Assembly (NCBI GenBank): GCA_024405015.1
Contig: JAKSPE010000009.1
Coordinates: forward strand, 20,160 to 84,159
Reading direction: 5' to 3'
Source: Sphaerochaetaceae bacterium
GTDB lineage: Bacteria > Spirochaetota > Spirochaetia > Sphaerochaetales > Sphaerochaetaceae
Length of the DNA stretch: 64,000 bases
The notes under the pieces were generated by a model. It had not been told where the DNA came from, ran no database searches, and saw nothing but the letters and a program-made list of their open reading frames with translations. Positions 51,861-61,126 of this stretch are shown in pieces. A program made the translations under genes and the position numbers. How positions within the stretch are numbered: position 1 is the first letter of the stretch; each line of letters starts with the position of its first letter.

Positions 51861-53456
51861 TCATCCGTTCACAGCCTGGATGACTTCCGGCAGCAGCTGC
51901 TTCTTTCGGGAAACGGCGTCATGCATGTCAAACACTCTATCCTTGATGACGGTATAGGAGAACTTTGACTCCAGTTTGTGGCCACTTGTGAGGAGAATGC
52001 TCCTACCCTTCAGCACATCGGTGATCATGAGCATGACCCAGTCAAGATGGTTGATTTCACGGACCTTGTTGATGGCGACAAGATATTTATCCACATAGTC
52101 ATTGCTGTCATTGAGAGTCGGAACCTCGCACTGGCCGATTCCAATACCCATGCCGTTCTCGTGATACACCTTGAAATCCGAGGAGATGACGGTTTCCGGA
52201 TCCTTGTCACCCAGGCTTCCGACATTTTCGAACATGCGTCTTCCGAACTCCTTGACATCGGAGATTCCAGCAAGTGGTGCAAGTCGTTCAGCAGACCAGA
52301 TATCAATGCCGGTAGTTGTCGGGCTTCTGAGTGCAATGGTGTCGGCCAGAATTCCCGCAAGAAGGACCTTGGAGGTAATCAGATCCGGAACAACATTGTT
52401 TCGGACAAACAGCTGGTAAATGATGGTACAGGTACTTCCAAGAGGCTCCGCATCAATGAAGATCGGAAGATCCGTCTTTGGAGCATCCAGACGGTGATGG
52501 TCAATGATCTCAAGAATCCTTGCACTCTCCACGCCGCGAATACTCTGGCTCGGCTCATTGTGGTCAACCAGAATCACATTGTGCTTCGGCTTCTTAAGGA
52601 AGCATCTTCGCGTGACGAAACCAACATAGCGGTCCCCTTCATAAACGGCAAGACCTCGGAAGCGCGATGGCGCAAGAAGCTCCTTTGCCTCATCAAATAG
52701 GTCTGTCTTCTGAACAATAGGTCCCTGTTCACGCAAAAGAGTGTAGACAGGCGATGCCATCTTGAGTCTGCGCAAAGTCTCAGAGGTGTCCAGATTTGAA
52801 ATGTAGATGCTGCCTTTGTAAGCACTCATATCAAGGTCAATCTTTCCGGTGTAATCAGTGATGACAATGGCTGGAACGTTGCAGGACATGGCAGAAGCGA
52901 CATATCGCTTTCCGTATGGCATGACGACAACAGCATCCGGATGCTCCTCCACATGGGAGGCTCCTGCCAGAATCGGAGAGGTGAAGTTGTCAATCGAGCC
53001 TCTTTTTACCACCGTACAAGGAAGGACCTTCTCGATGTTGTCCAAGGAGAATGTATACAGCGGATAGGAGCCGACGTTGTCATTGAGAAACCAGCTGGCG
53101 ATATCATCGATGCTCAGAAGACCACAAAATCGGTCACCGTCAAACAGAGGGACGGCCGATGGCTTGGTCTGATGATAGATCTTGATCAGGTCATAAATCG
53201 GAGCGTTACTGTCCACCTTGACGTCATCGGTTCTCATGACATCCTGGACCTTTGGATTCACATCAAGCATGTATGGTGGTGGCTCGATGCCAAGGATGCT
53301 GAACTGCCCCTTCACGCTATCGGACAAATGTCCACATCGCACAGCAGTGTAATGGTTGACCCGGTCGGTCATGTTCTTGAGTGCAGCATAGGCATAGGCT
53401 GCACATATGCTATCCATATCAGGGTTTCGATGTCCGGTGATGTATACTTCGCTCAT
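51861..53456 (-). CDS. CBS-domain manganese-dependent inorganic pyrophosphatase (family II)
   Basis: A 531-residue DHH-family enzyme. The N-terminal DHH part has YITGHRNPDMDSICAAYAY (residues 5-23). A regulatory insert follows: CBS (about 68-128), DRTGG-like (about 135-235) and CBS (about 240-300). Then ILVDHNEPSQS near 308, IIDHHRL near 330 and the C-terminal DHHA2 domain (ending LLTSGHKLESKFSY). It hydrolyses pyrophosphate in the cytosol, with activity tuned by adenine nucleotides through the CBS domains. It is the second pyrophosphatase in the window besides hppA. Divergent from the nucleoside phosphorylase; no strong ribosome site seen. Confidence 0.92.
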   Translation of the reverse strand: MSEVYITGHRNPDMDSICAAYAYAALKNMTDRVNHYTAVRCGHLSDSVKGQFSILGIEPPPYMLDVNPKVQDVMRTDDVKVDSNAPIYDLIKIYHQTKPSAVPLFDGDRFCGLLSIDDIASWFLNDNVGSYPLYTFSLDNIEKVLPCTVVKRGSIDNFTSPILAGASHVEEHPDAVVVMPYGKRYVASAMSCNVPAIVITDYTGKIDLDMSAYKGSIYISNLDTSETLRRLKMASPVYTLLREQGPIVQKTDLFDEAKELLAPSRFRGLAVYEGDRYVGFVTRRCFLKKPKHNVILVDHNEPSQSIRGVESARILEIIDHHRLDAPKTDLPIFIDAEPLGSTCTIIYQLFVRNNVVPDLITSKVLLAGILADTIALRSPTTTGIDIWSAERLAPLAGISDVKEFGRRMFENVGSLGDKDPETVISSDFKVYHENGMGIGIGQCEVPTLNDSNDYVDKYLVAINKVREINHLDWVMLMITDVLKGRSILLTSGHKLESKFSYTVIKDRVFDMHDAVSRKKQLLPEVIQAVNG

Positions 53457-53536
53457 GCTTGCATCTTAGAGAAATCGTCCTTTACTTGCAATAATACGAC
53501 AGGGTGTGAGAGAATCAAAATACATAGGAGTCTGCA

Positions 53537-54274
53537 ATGTTACCGTTTTTCAATGAACAGGAGCTCATTCGACCTCAGGACCTAATCCACGACGAAGAGG
53601 ATTTCCCTTCCACTGTCATCATGACATGGCAAAGACAGTTTCTTGATGCCGCAAAGGCCCGCTATGGCGTGAAGCAGATTGCAGTCTTCCGATGCGGCAT
53701 AGCCTGCCCTGTCTATGAAATCAAGCTCAAACACGAGACCATTGCCATGGTCGTTCTTCCCATTGGAGGGCCCGTGGTTGCAGGCTTCATGGAAGAGTTT
53801 CGCATTCGAGGCGTCATACGCTTTGTCGCCATCGGCTATGCAGGATCGCTTTCCCCGCTCACCGCAGGTAACATCATCGTCCCGACCCAGGCGTATCGCG
53901 ATGAAGGGACAAGCTGGCATTATGCACCGCATGACAGCAACTGGATGGATGTGAGGACCACCCAGAAATTGGATGAGATTCTGACAGACTTGGATGTTCC
54001 TCATATCTTGGGCAGAGTCTGGACCACAGATTCCTTCTACCGAGAGACCCCTTCTGCCGTCAAATTCATGAAAGCCGAGAAATGCCTTTGCGTCGACATG
54101 GAATGTGCTGCCATCATGGCAGTGGCACAGTACCGCAGACTTGAGGTCTTCCAGATGCTGTTCTCCGCCGACAGTTTGGAAGGAGAACGATGGAGCATCG
54201 GCAAACTCAAGAGTCACAGCGCAGACACCTACGAGATGTATCTGGAGCTGGCCATCAAGGTTGCCCAAAGTTGA
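53537..54274 (+). CDS. Nucleoside phosphorylase (PNP/UDP family)
   Basis: A 245-residue phosphorylase-superfamily protein: VVLPIGGPVVAGFMEEF near 73, IGYAGSLSPLTAGNIIVP near 96 with the phosphate Arg region before it, and CVDMECAAIMAVAQ near 193 with the ribose-binding Met-Glu. It cleaves a purine or uridine nucleoside to base and ribose-1-phosphate, which would feed the purine catabolic genes. The motif set is of the uridine/purine type and base preference cannot be told. AGGAG ribosome site. The 3' end adjoins a structured non-coding stretch. Confidence 0.87.
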   Translation: MLPFFNEQELIRPQDLIHDEEDFPSTVIMTWQRQFLDAAKARYGVKQIAVFRCGIACPVYEIKLKHETIAMVVLPIGGPVVAGFMEEFRIRGVIRFVAIGYAGSLSPLTAGNIIVPTQAYRDEGTSWHYAPHDSNWMDVRTTQKLDEILTDLDVPHILGRVWTTDSFYRETPSAVKFMKAEKCLCVDMECAAIMAVAQYRRLEVFQMLFSADSLEGERWSIGKLKSHSADTYEMYLELAIKVAQS

Positions 54275-54279
54275 AAAAC

Positions 54280-54516
54280 CTGCAAGCAGGCACTTCCAAA
54301 CCAAGGTTCTCATATGTTAGGATTAGGCCAGCTGGCGGTGAATTGGACGTTAATTCTCTTGCTCAAACTTAATAGACGGACTTCGGCATAGAAGTCGTGC
54401 ATTGCTCCTACCCCAATACGGTTTCAAGGAACAGAATCGACAACTTAACTGGGGGTCCACTTGAACCGACGGTTCAAGAGATTCCAGTCCCTAGTAGCCG
54501 CAGCTACTTTTCTTTT
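54280..54516 (+). ncRNA. Possible structured RNA or leader upstream of the TPR gene
   Basis: About 240 nt with several hairpins: GCCAGCTGGC palindrome near 54329-54338, GACTTC/GAAGTC (54379-54384 with 54391-54396), CTTGAACC/GGTTCAAG (54460-54467 with 54471-54478), and a final stem AGTAGC/GCTACT (54493-54508) followed by TTTTCTTTT, resembling a terminator. It has no open frame of note. Known classes (tmRNA, RNase P, SRP, 6S, common riboswitches) were not recognised. Ends are approximate. Confidence 0.35.
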
Positions 54517-54559
54517 CACACAACTTTATATTTTCCCTAATACTTGTTATATTACAGGT

Positions 54560-55753
54560 ATGAAAAAAGATCTCAAAGACATCAAATTCATCACCCTTCC
54601 AGGTGACAGAAAAATCGGAACAACAGTCCTTAGCGCAAAGATCCCTCTCCCTGTGGAATTTTCAGAGGGCCAGGACCCAAACGACATCGATTTCAACAGC
54701 ATCGTTGCTGGCCTCATCAAGGTCGTCGCATGGACACCTGAGAACAACAACTACAAATACTACAAAGACGTTCTGCTCGAGCTCCAGCCGGAGGTCGTCA
54801 AGGAGCTGAACATTGCAGCCATCTCCAAGAGTGGCAAGAAGGAATATGAGTTCGCCGAAGAGCTGATGCTTGCCGTGAACCACCTTTCCGAAGCCCCGGA
54901 AAGCTATGTGAACCTTGCAGTCCTCTATGCCCAGATGACCGTTGACATGCATAAGTCAAAGGACGATATCAAGGCAGACATGTACGATGACAAGATCCTT
55001 GAGATTCTCACCCAGTGCATCAACCGACATCCAAAGTATGCCGCAGCCTATAGCGAAATCTCTGCATTCCACATGAGACACGGCAACGTCGAGGATGCCA
55101 GAGATGCCCTGGCCAAGTATGTCAGCCTCGAGACCGATCTCAAGAAGAAGGCAACCGCACAGGGAACCTTGGACTCCATCAATAAGATGCTCAGTTCAAA
55201 GGACCAGATCATGTATGCCTACGACAAGATGATGATGGGATGCGCCGATGAGGCCGTTGACGTGATTAACAAGTACCTTGCAGCCAACGAAGGCTGTTGG
55301 GAGGCATTCTTCATCCGCGGTTGGGCAAAGAGAACCCTCGAGGATTTCAAGGGCGCACAGATTGACCTTCTGGAAAGCCTCAGAATCGATGGCAAGAATG
55401 CAGAGGTCTACAACGAGCTTTCCATCTGTGCCCGCGAAAGCGGTGACGTTGAGCTTGCAAAGAGCTACCTTCAGATTGCAGTTGACCTTGACCCAACCGA
55501 TGTCATTTACCTGACAAACCTTGCCTTCCTGCACCTTGCAGACGAGGAGTTCGAAGAAGCCAGAGAATTGATGGAGAAATCCAGAACAATCGATCCGGAA
55601 GACCCTCAGCTCAAGTATCTCATGGAAGAATATGAGAAGCACACAGGAGACAAGATCGGCGAAGTCATCAGCGAAGAGGTCTACACCGACGAGGATTTCG
55701 ACGAGCTGCACAGACAGGAAAAGGAACAGAACATCACCCATAAGGAAATCTGA
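54560..55753 (+). CDS. TPR-repeat protein
   Basis: A 397-residue soluble protein. An N-terminal part (1-110) of unknown fold is followed by helical repeats of TPR type from about 110 to 375; clear units include YAAAYSEISAFHMRHGNVEDARDALAKY, EAFFIRGWAKRTLEDFKGAQIDLLES, and AEVYNELSICARESGDVELAKSYLQIAV (given by pattern). The acidic C terminus ends at IGEVISEEVYTDEDFDEL. It likely scaffolds protein contacts. Start at 54560 is chosen because the longer frame from a TTG at 54461 lies in the structured stretch. It precedes tsaE by 2 nt. Confidence 0.8.
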   Translation: MKKDLKDIKFITLPGDRKIGTTVLSAKIPLPVEFSEGQDPNDIDFNSIVAGLIKVVAWTPENNNYKYYKDVLLELQPEVVKELNIAAISKSGKKEYEFAEELMLAVNHLSEAPESYVNLAVLYAQMTVDMHKSKDDIKADMYDDKILEILTQCINRHPKYAAAYSEISAFHMRHGNVEDARDALAKYVSLETDLKKKATAQGTLDSINKMLSSKDQIMYAYDKMMMGCADEAVDVINKYLAANEGCWEAFFIRGWAKRTLEDFKGAQIDLLESLRIDGKNAEVYNELSICARESGDVELAKSYLQIAVDLDPTDVIYLTNLAFLHLADEEFEEARELMEKSRTIDPEDPQLKYLMEEYEKHTGDKIGEVISEEVYTDEDFDELHRQEKEQNITHKEI

Positions 55754-55755
55754 TT

Positions 55756-56184
55756 ATGGACAGAACAATCGTTTGCAGAACCGCAGAGGATATGGAGACA
55801 CTTGGAAAGCAGATCGGTGAAAGCTGCATTTCAGGTTCCGTCATTTCACTTAGAGGCAGCCTGGGCGCCGGAAAAACGGTCTTTGCCCGTGGCGTAGCAC
55901 GAAGCCTTGGCATCACCGAGGCAATCGTCAGCCCTACCTTCACACTGGTTCAGGAGTATGAGGGACGCATCCCGATGTACCACATGGACCTTTACAGACT
56001 GGCAAGTGACGACGATTTCCAAATGATCGGCGGAGAGGATATGCTCTACTCCAATGGCGTATGTCTTGTCGAATGGAGCGAAATCATCAACGACATGCTT
56101 CCAAAGAAGACACTTTTCGTTGACATCAAGGTCAACGACGACCAGAGCAGAGACGTTCACCTTGTCGGCGGTTGGGAGGACTGA
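55756..56184 (+). CDS. tsaE: tRNA threonylcarbamoyladenosine biosynthesis ATPase TsaE
   Basis: A 142-residue P-loop protein: SLRGSLGAGKTVFARGVARSLG near residues 33-53 with Walker A GSLGAGKT, SPTFTLVQEYEG near 60 and YHMDLYRLAS near 75. TsaE works with TsaB and TsaD to make t6A37 on ANN-decoding tRNAs. It starts 2 nt after the TPR gene and is followed 2 nt later by tsaB, forming a small operon. Confidence 0.93.
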   Translation: MDRTIVCRTAEDMETLGKQIGESCISGSVISLRGSLGAGKTVFARGVARSLGITEAIVSPTFTLVQEYEGRIPMYHMDLYRLASDDDFQMIGGEDMLYSNGVCLVEWSEIINDMLPKKTLFVDIKVNDDQSRDVHLVGGWED

Positions 56185-56186
56185 TT

Positions 56187-56897
56187 ATGAACATTCTTGT
56201 AACAGACACATCCACACAGGCACTTACCGTTGCCCTCAAGACAGAATCTTTCTTCGAGACAAGAACAGCAGAAGGACGCGGCATCCAGCATTCCGAACGC
56301 CTGATGCCTATCGTACTTGAGCTGTGCGCCGATGCAGGAATCTCCACAAAGGACATTGACCTTCTCGGTTGCACCAGAGGACCAGGTTCCTTTACAGGTC
56401 TTCGCATTGGAATGGCAGCCTTCAAAGGCATGGCCTATGCACTGGACAAGCCGCTTGTATCCGTTTCCACACTCGAGACAATCGCAAGATGCGTTCCGTA
56501 CTACGAGGGTGCCATCGTCTCTGTCATCGATGCAAAAAAACAGCGTTGGTATCTTGGCGCCTTCGAAAGCACTGCCGACGGTTTCAAGCGCATCATGCCA
56601 GATACCGACGGAACAGAGGCAGATTTGGTTGAGGTTCTGAAGGACTACGACAAGGTTCTGGTCACAGGACCGGATGCCAAGGCATTTGCAGAGCCGCTGA
56701 AGGCACTGTTTTCCGACAAGACCATTGTCGTTGATACAATCTCCTACAAGGCAATCTCCACAGCCCTTCTTTCTGAAGTCCAGACGAAGTACGAAATGGA
56801 TGGAGCCGATGATATCGGACAAGGTCCTGTGTATCTCAGAAAGAGTGATGCCGAGGTAGCCTTGGAGGAAAGGCTCAAGGAGAAGGCCAATGGCTGA
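56187..56897 (+). CDS. tsaB: tRNA threonylcarbamoyladenosine biosynthesis protein TsaB
   Basis: A 236-residue ASKHA-fold protein: MNILVTDTSTQALTVAL at the start, HSERLMPIVLELCADAGIS near 35 and CTRGPGSFTGLRIGMAAFKGMAYAL near 65-90 are family hallmarks. It is the inactive partner that builds the TsaB-TsaD heterodimer. Start at 56187 has GGGAGG. It overlaps trxB by 8 nt. TsaD is not in the window. Confidence 0.93.
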   Translation: MNILVTDTSTQALTVALKTESFFETRTAEGRGIQHSERLMPIVLELCADAGISTKDIDLLGCTRGPGSFTGLRIGMAAFKGMAYALDKPLVSVSTLETIARCVPYYEGAIVSVIDAKKQRWYLGAFESTADGFKRIMPDTDGTEADLVEVLKDYDKVLVTGPDAKAFAEPLKALFSDKTIVVDTISYKAISTALLSEVQTKYEMDGADDIGQGPVYLRKSDAEVALEERLKEKANG

Positions 56898-57828
56898 ATC
56901 CAAAAGCTATGATGTCGTGATTGTCGGCGGCGGCCCTGCTGGACTTGCCTGTGGTCAGTACAGCGCAAGAGCTGGTAGAAAAACGGTGATTCTCGAGGAA
57001 ATGGCAACAGGTGGCCAGACCATGGTCATTGACCAGATTGAGAACTACCCAGGGCTTGAGAAGATCTCCGGCTACGAACTTGCCATGAAGTTCGAACAGC
57101 AGGCAATCTCCTTTGGCTGTGAAATCGCCTACGCCACCGTCCAGGACATTCAGAGACTTGAGGATGAAAGCTTTGTGGTTAACACAACCGATGGTCCTTA
57201 CTGCACCCCCGTCGTGGTCATTGCCACAGGTGCCAAGCACAGAAACCTGGAGGTCCCAGGAGAAGCAGAGTTCACAGGCCATGGCGTCAGTTACTGTGCA
57301 ACCTGCGACGGACCATTTTTCCGAAAGAAAAGAATTCTGGTCTGCGGCGGCGGAGACAGTGCCTGCCAAGAGGCCCTGTTTCTTTCAAAGCTCTCTGACG
57401 ATGTAACAATCTGCCACAGAAGAGACCGCTTCAGAGCTCAGGCTTCCCTTGTCAAAGCCATGCAAGAAAGCGGAATCAAAACCATGATGGACACCAAGGT
57501 CCTTTCCATCAACGGACAGGGCGGCAAAGTCACATCGGTCACATTCCAGAATGCCATCACAGGGGAGACCTTCACACAGGACTATGCTGGTGTCTTCATT
57601 TTTGTGGGAAGCATTGCGCAGACACAGTTGGTTCCACAGTGCAAGAAAGACGACTTTGGCTATTTGGCAACCGATTCTCACAGGATGACAAGCGTCCCTG
57701 GAATCTTTGCCGTGGGCGATGTGAGAGACACCCCATTTCGCCAAATTGTGACAGCAGCAGCCGATGGTGCTGTTGCAGCACATTATGCAAGTGAATACAT
57801 CGACGAAAGAGTCGGACAAAAGTACTGA
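56890..57828 (+). CDS. trxB: Thioredoxin reductase
   Basis: A 312-residue flavoprotein with FAD loop VVIVGGGPAGLACGQYSARAG near 9-29, the redox pair in SYCATCDGPFF near 134, the NADP loop LVCGGGDSACQEALFL near 153 and the FAD-closing GIFAVGDVRDTPFRQI near 276. It reduces thioredoxin with NADPH. It overlaps tsaB by 8 nt and is followed after 62 nt by glgA. Confidence 0.93.
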   Translation: MAESKSYDVVIVGGGPAGLACGQYSARAGRKTVILEEMATGGQTMVIDQIENYPGLEKISGYELAMKFEQQAISFGCEIAYATVQDIQRLEDESFVVNTTDGPYCTPVVVIATGAKHRNLEVPGEAEFTGHGVSYCATCDGPFFRKKRILVCGGGDSACQEALFLSKLSDDVTICHRRDRFRAQASLVKAMQESGIKTMMDTKVLSINGQGGKVTSVTFQNAITGETFTQDYAGVFIFVGSIAQTQLVPQCKKDDFGYLATDSHRMTSVPGIFAVGDVRDTPFRQIVTAAADGAVAAHYASEYIDERVGQKY

Positions 57829-57890
57829 ATAAGACTCATTTAACGATAATTTCACTTGAATTATGAACATTGAGATGGTGTAATAAAATT

Positions 57891-59336
57891 ATGAATGTAT
57901 TGATGATTACCAGCGAAGCTGTACCGTTCAGCAAGTCAGGAGGACTTGCCGATGTCGTCGGTGCGCTCACTCCAGCATTGATCAGCAAAGGACACGATGC
58001 ACGAATCATTGTTCCGTCCTACAACACAACTCCTGAAAATTCAGGAGAGCTCGTCTGCACACTTGAGATTGAAATGCTCAAAGGAAAGGAAACCGTCCAG
58101 ATCAGGCAGCGCAATGTCGGAAAGGCAATCTACTACTTCGTCTGCCACACTGTCTTCAACGACAGACTCGGCATTTACGGAGACACAAGTTTCACCCCTT
58201 ACAGTGACAACTTCTTCCGTTTCTCGCTGCTTGGAAAGGCAGCACTCCAGCTTTGTGAGACACTTGGCTGGAAACCGGATATTCTGCATTGCCATGACTG
58301 GTGTGCAGGACTTGTCCCATACTTTCTCAAAGTCAATCGCGGCCAGTTCTTCATGGGAACCAAAGCCGTTTTCACCATCCACAACCTCGCCTACCAGGGA
58401 ACCTTCTCCAGAATGGATTTCCTGTATGCAAACGTCAGACCAGATGAGAAGCTGTTCTCCAATGGTCAGGTCAATATGCTGCAGGCAGGACTTGTGTTCT
58501 CAGACTACATCACAACCGTCAGCCCAACCTACGCCAAGGAAATCCAGACTCCAGGCCAGGGTTGCGGACTCGATCCGATTCTCGTCAGACGCAAGAACCG
58601 CCTGAAGGGAATCGTCAACGGTATCGACACTGACGAATGGAACCCGCAGAAGGATGCCCTGATTGACCACCATTTCAGCATCGGAAAGATGCAGGGAAAG
58701 GCAAAGCTCAAGAAAGAGATACAGGAGCAGTTCGGGCTTCCGGTACGCGATGACGTACCGCTGTTTGCCATGATCAGCCGCCTTGCTTCCCAAAAGGGCT
58801 TTGATGCAGTGGCGATGTGTCTTGAGGACATGCTCCGGGAGATGGACATCCAGTTCATCATCATCGGAACAGGAGATACCAGCATTGAAACGAAATTCAA
58901 GGAGATGGCAGAGCGTAACGAGAACCTCTCAGTGAACATTCTGTTCTCCAACAAGGCAGCACATCTGGTTGAGGCAGGAAGTGACTTCTTCCTTATGCCG
59001 AGCCGCTATGAACCATGCGGACTGAACCAGCTTTATTCGCTGCGCTATGGAACAATCCCAATTGCCCGCAGAACAGGCGGCCTTGCAGACACCATCATCG
59101 ATGTCGACAAGTACCCAGACCTGGGCACAGGATTACTTTTTGATGACCTCAATCCATATGAGATCGTCAAACACGTGCACAGAGCAACAGAGCTCTATGC
59201 TAGAACCGAAGGTAATAATTCACTAACAAAAATAAGGCAACGGGCCATGGAACAGGATTTCTCATGGTCAGCGTCAGCGGATGAGTACATTTCGGTGTTC
59301 TCAAAGCTGACAGAGAAAACAGGAGGAAAGAAATGA
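57891..59336 (+). CDS. glgA: Glycogen synthase GlgA
   Basis: A 481-residue GT5-family glucosyltransferase. N-terminal MNVLMITSEAVPFSKSGGLADV with the ADP-glucose KxGGL-like site (KSGGL), LHCHDWCAGLVPYFL near 125, IVNGIDTDEWNP near 243, and the C-terminal MPSRYEPCGLNQLYSLRYGTIPIAR near 365-390 (acceptor and phosphate site). It extends alpha-1,4-glucan from ADP-glucose. Start at 57891 has ATGGTG-type spacing. It overlaps glgC by 4 nt, so the two are translationally coupled. Confidence 0.94.
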   Translation: MNVLMITSEAVPFSKSGGLADVVGALTPALISKGHDARIIVPSYNTTPENSGELVCTLEIEMLKGKETVQIRQRNVGKAIYYFVCHTVFNDRLGIYGDTSFTPYSDNFFRFSLLGKAALQLCETLGWKPDILHCHDWCAGLVPYFLKVNRGQFFMGTKAVFTIHNLAYQGTFSRMDFLYANVRPDEKLFSNGQVNMLQAGLVFSDYITTVSPTYAKEIQTPGQGCGLDPILVRRKNRLKGIVNGIDTDEWNPQKDALIDHHFSIGKMQGKAKLKKEIQEQFGLPVRDDVPLFAMISRLASQKGFDAVAMCLEDMLREMDIQFIIIGTGDTSIETKFKEMAERNENLSVNILFSNKAAHLVEAGSDFFLMPSRYEPCGLNQLYSLRYGTIPIARRTGGLADTIIDVDKYPDLGTGLLFDDLNPYEIVKHVHRATELYARTEGNNSLTKIRQRAMEQDFSWSASADEYISVFSKLTEKTGGKK

Positions 59337-60625
59337 GCAAACCAAAAGTAGTTGCAATCATTCTTGGCGGCGGAAAGGGAACAAGACTTTACCCTTTGAC
59401 AAAGGACAGAGCAAAGCCAGCAGTACCATTTGCAGGCAAGTACAGACTTGTTGACATCCCAATCTCTAACTGTATCAACAGCGGATTCAAGAAGATTTAT
59501 CTTCTCACACAGTTCAACTCAGCTTCACTGCACAACCACATTGCAAGCACATACATCTTCGACCAGTTCAGCAGAGGTTTCGTTCAGATCCTTTCCGCAG
59601 AGCAGACATACAACAGCGAGTCCTGGTATCAGGGAACCGCTGACGCCGTCAGAAAGAACCTCAAGCACTTCCATGACCAGGAAGCTGACTACTACATCAT
59701 CCTCAGTGGTGACCAGCTCTACCGCATGGACTTCTCCAAGATGCTTCAGAGACATATCGACTCCGGTGCAGTGCTCACAGTTGCAGCAAAGACAATCTCC
59801 AGATCAGAGGCAACAGGTCTTGGAATCATGGCAACCGATGAGAAGGGAATGATCACAAAGTTCTATGAGAAGCCAGCTCCAAACCTCGACATCAGCGAGT
59901 ACAAAGTCAACTCCACATACCTCAAGGATTCCCTCGGAATCGACATGAACCCATCCAACGAGTACCTCGCATCCATGGGTATCTACATCTTCTCCGCCAA
60001 GACAATGGAAGAGGTTCTGGACAACGACAAGACAGACTTCGGTAAGGAGATCATCCCAGACGTCACCAAGACAATGCCTGTCGCTTCCTACCTGTTCGAC
60101 GACTTCTGGGAGGATATCGGAACCATCAAGGCTTTCTATGACACAAACCTTGATCTTGCAACCATCAATCCAAAATTCAACTTCTACGATGAAAAGATGC
60201 CTATCTACACAGACAGACGTCACCTTCCAGCCACAAAGGTCAACTTCAGCAACATCTCAAGTTCCCTCACTTCTGAAGGTTCCATCATCACAAACGCATA
60301 CATCGTCAACTCCATCATCGGTGTGAGAACCCTCATCGAAAGCGGTGCTTCCCTCGATGGTGTCTACTGCATGGGTGCAACACGTTATGAGACCGACAAG
60401 CAGAGAAAGGAGAATGCTGAGAAGGGAATCCCAAATCTTGGAATCGGCCGTGGAACCATCATCAAGAGAGCAATCATTGATATGAACGCCAGAATCGGAG
60501 ATGGCTGCAGAATCGGTATCGACAACATCCCAAGACAGGAAGGAGACTATGACAACTACTCCATCCACGATGGCATCATCGTCATCCATAAGGGAGCTAT
60601 CATCCCTAGCGGAACAATCCTCTGA
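59333..60625 (+). CDS. glgC: Glucose-1-phosphate adenylyltransferase GlgC
   Basis: A 430-residue enzyme: ILGGGKGTRLYPLTKDRAKPAVPF near 10-33 is the nucleotidyl site, YRLVDIPISNCINSG near 37-51, YYIILSGDQLYRMDF near 120, FYEKPAP near 183 and a C-terminal left-handed beta-helix with ISSSLTSEGSIITNAYIVNSIIG. It makes ADP-glucose and releases pyrophosphate, a fuel for the pyrophosphatases of this window. AGGAGG ribosome site inside glgA. Terminator at 60674-60711 lies inside the convergent gene. Confidence 0.95.
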   Translation: MSKPKVVAIILGGGKGTRLYPLTKDRAKPAVPFAGKYRLVDIPISNCINSGFKKIYLLTQFNSASLHNHIASTYIFDQFSRGFVQILSAEQTYNSESWYQGTADAVRKNLKHFHDQEADYYIILSGDQLYRMDFSKMLQRHIDSGAVLTVAAKTISRSEATGLGIMATDEKGMITKFYEKPAPNLDISEYKVNSTYLKDSLGIDMNPSNEYLASMGIYIFSAKTMEEVLDNDKTDFGKEIIPDVTKTMPVASYLFDDFWEDIGTIKAFYDTNLDLATINPKFNFYDEKMPIYTDRRHLPATKVNFSNISSSLTSEGSIITNAYIVNSIIGVRTLIESGASLDGVYCMGATRYETDKQRKENAEKGIPNLGIGRGTIIKRAIIDMNARIGDGCRIGIDNIPRQEGDYDNYSIHDGIIVIHKGAIIPSGTIL

Positions 60626-60631
60626 GAAAAG

Positions 60632-61018
60632 TCAGATGATGACAATTCCTGGAAACAGGAAATGAACAAGAGCAACGCCCAAGGTCACAAAGCCGAGGGC
60701 GTTTCTTTTTGTGTTGTTGAAATCGGCAACGCTCTCCTCTCGACCCATCTTGCGAAGGAAATAAAGGACAAGGACAATGATGTTGAGCGCCGGAAGAATG
60801 TCCCCAAGCACGACTGGGCCTGGCGATATTGGCCATACGACAATGGAAGTCGCAATCAGGGCACCCAGAATCAGACCGATGATCTGGATCATCTTCTTGG
60901 AATTGTAGAAAGTCTTGAAATTGATGAGGAACAGAAACGTCGAACCATATTTGTCCACAAGCAGAAGGCATGCGGCAAGTACCAGGTACAAAACGGAAAG
61001 GAAATAGAACTGAACCAT
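60632..61018 (-). CDS. Small four-helix membrane protein, unknown function
   Basis: A 128-residue protein with about four membrane helices (residues 2-20, 46-66, 72-88, 105-125) and a short charged loop REESVADFNNTKR. No family recognised. No ribosome site is obvious before the ATG, so the start is uncertain. It converges on glgC with 6 nt between stops, and the glgC terminator hairpin lies within its last codons. Confidence 0.55.
   Translation of the reverse strand: MVQFYFLSVLYLVLAACLLLVDKYGSTFLFLINFKTFYNSKKMIQIIGLILGALIATSIVVWPISPGPVVLGDILPALNIIVLVLYFLRKMGREESVADFNNTKRNALGFVTLGVALVHFLFPGIVII
60674..60711 (+). terminator. Terminator of the glgA-glgC unit
   Basis: AACGCCC (60674-60680) and GGGCGTT (60697-60703) pair over 7 bp, followed by TCTTTTT. 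It overlaps the 3' part of the convergent membrane-protein gene. Confidence 0.6.
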
Positions 61019-61126
61019 AGTTGAATAATAGCCGTGGCAAGCCTTCTTTTCAAGGTATGCAACAAGTCTGCTGAAAACATTCCAAGTGCCTTAACCTGAG
61101 CCGAACTTTATGTTACTATTGCAGTA

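Noticed and set aside
54280..54516. tmRNA, RNase P RNA, SRP RNA or 6S RNA
   Set aside because: No tRNA-like acceptor/T arm or tag frame, no GAGGAAAGTCC-type core, no GGAAGGAAGCAG-like SRP loop, and no single long stem with a central bubble.
61019..61126. TPP riboswitch upstream of the fused ABC permease
   Set aside because: No CTGAGA core or matching helices; thiamine uptake therefore cannot be supported from regulation.
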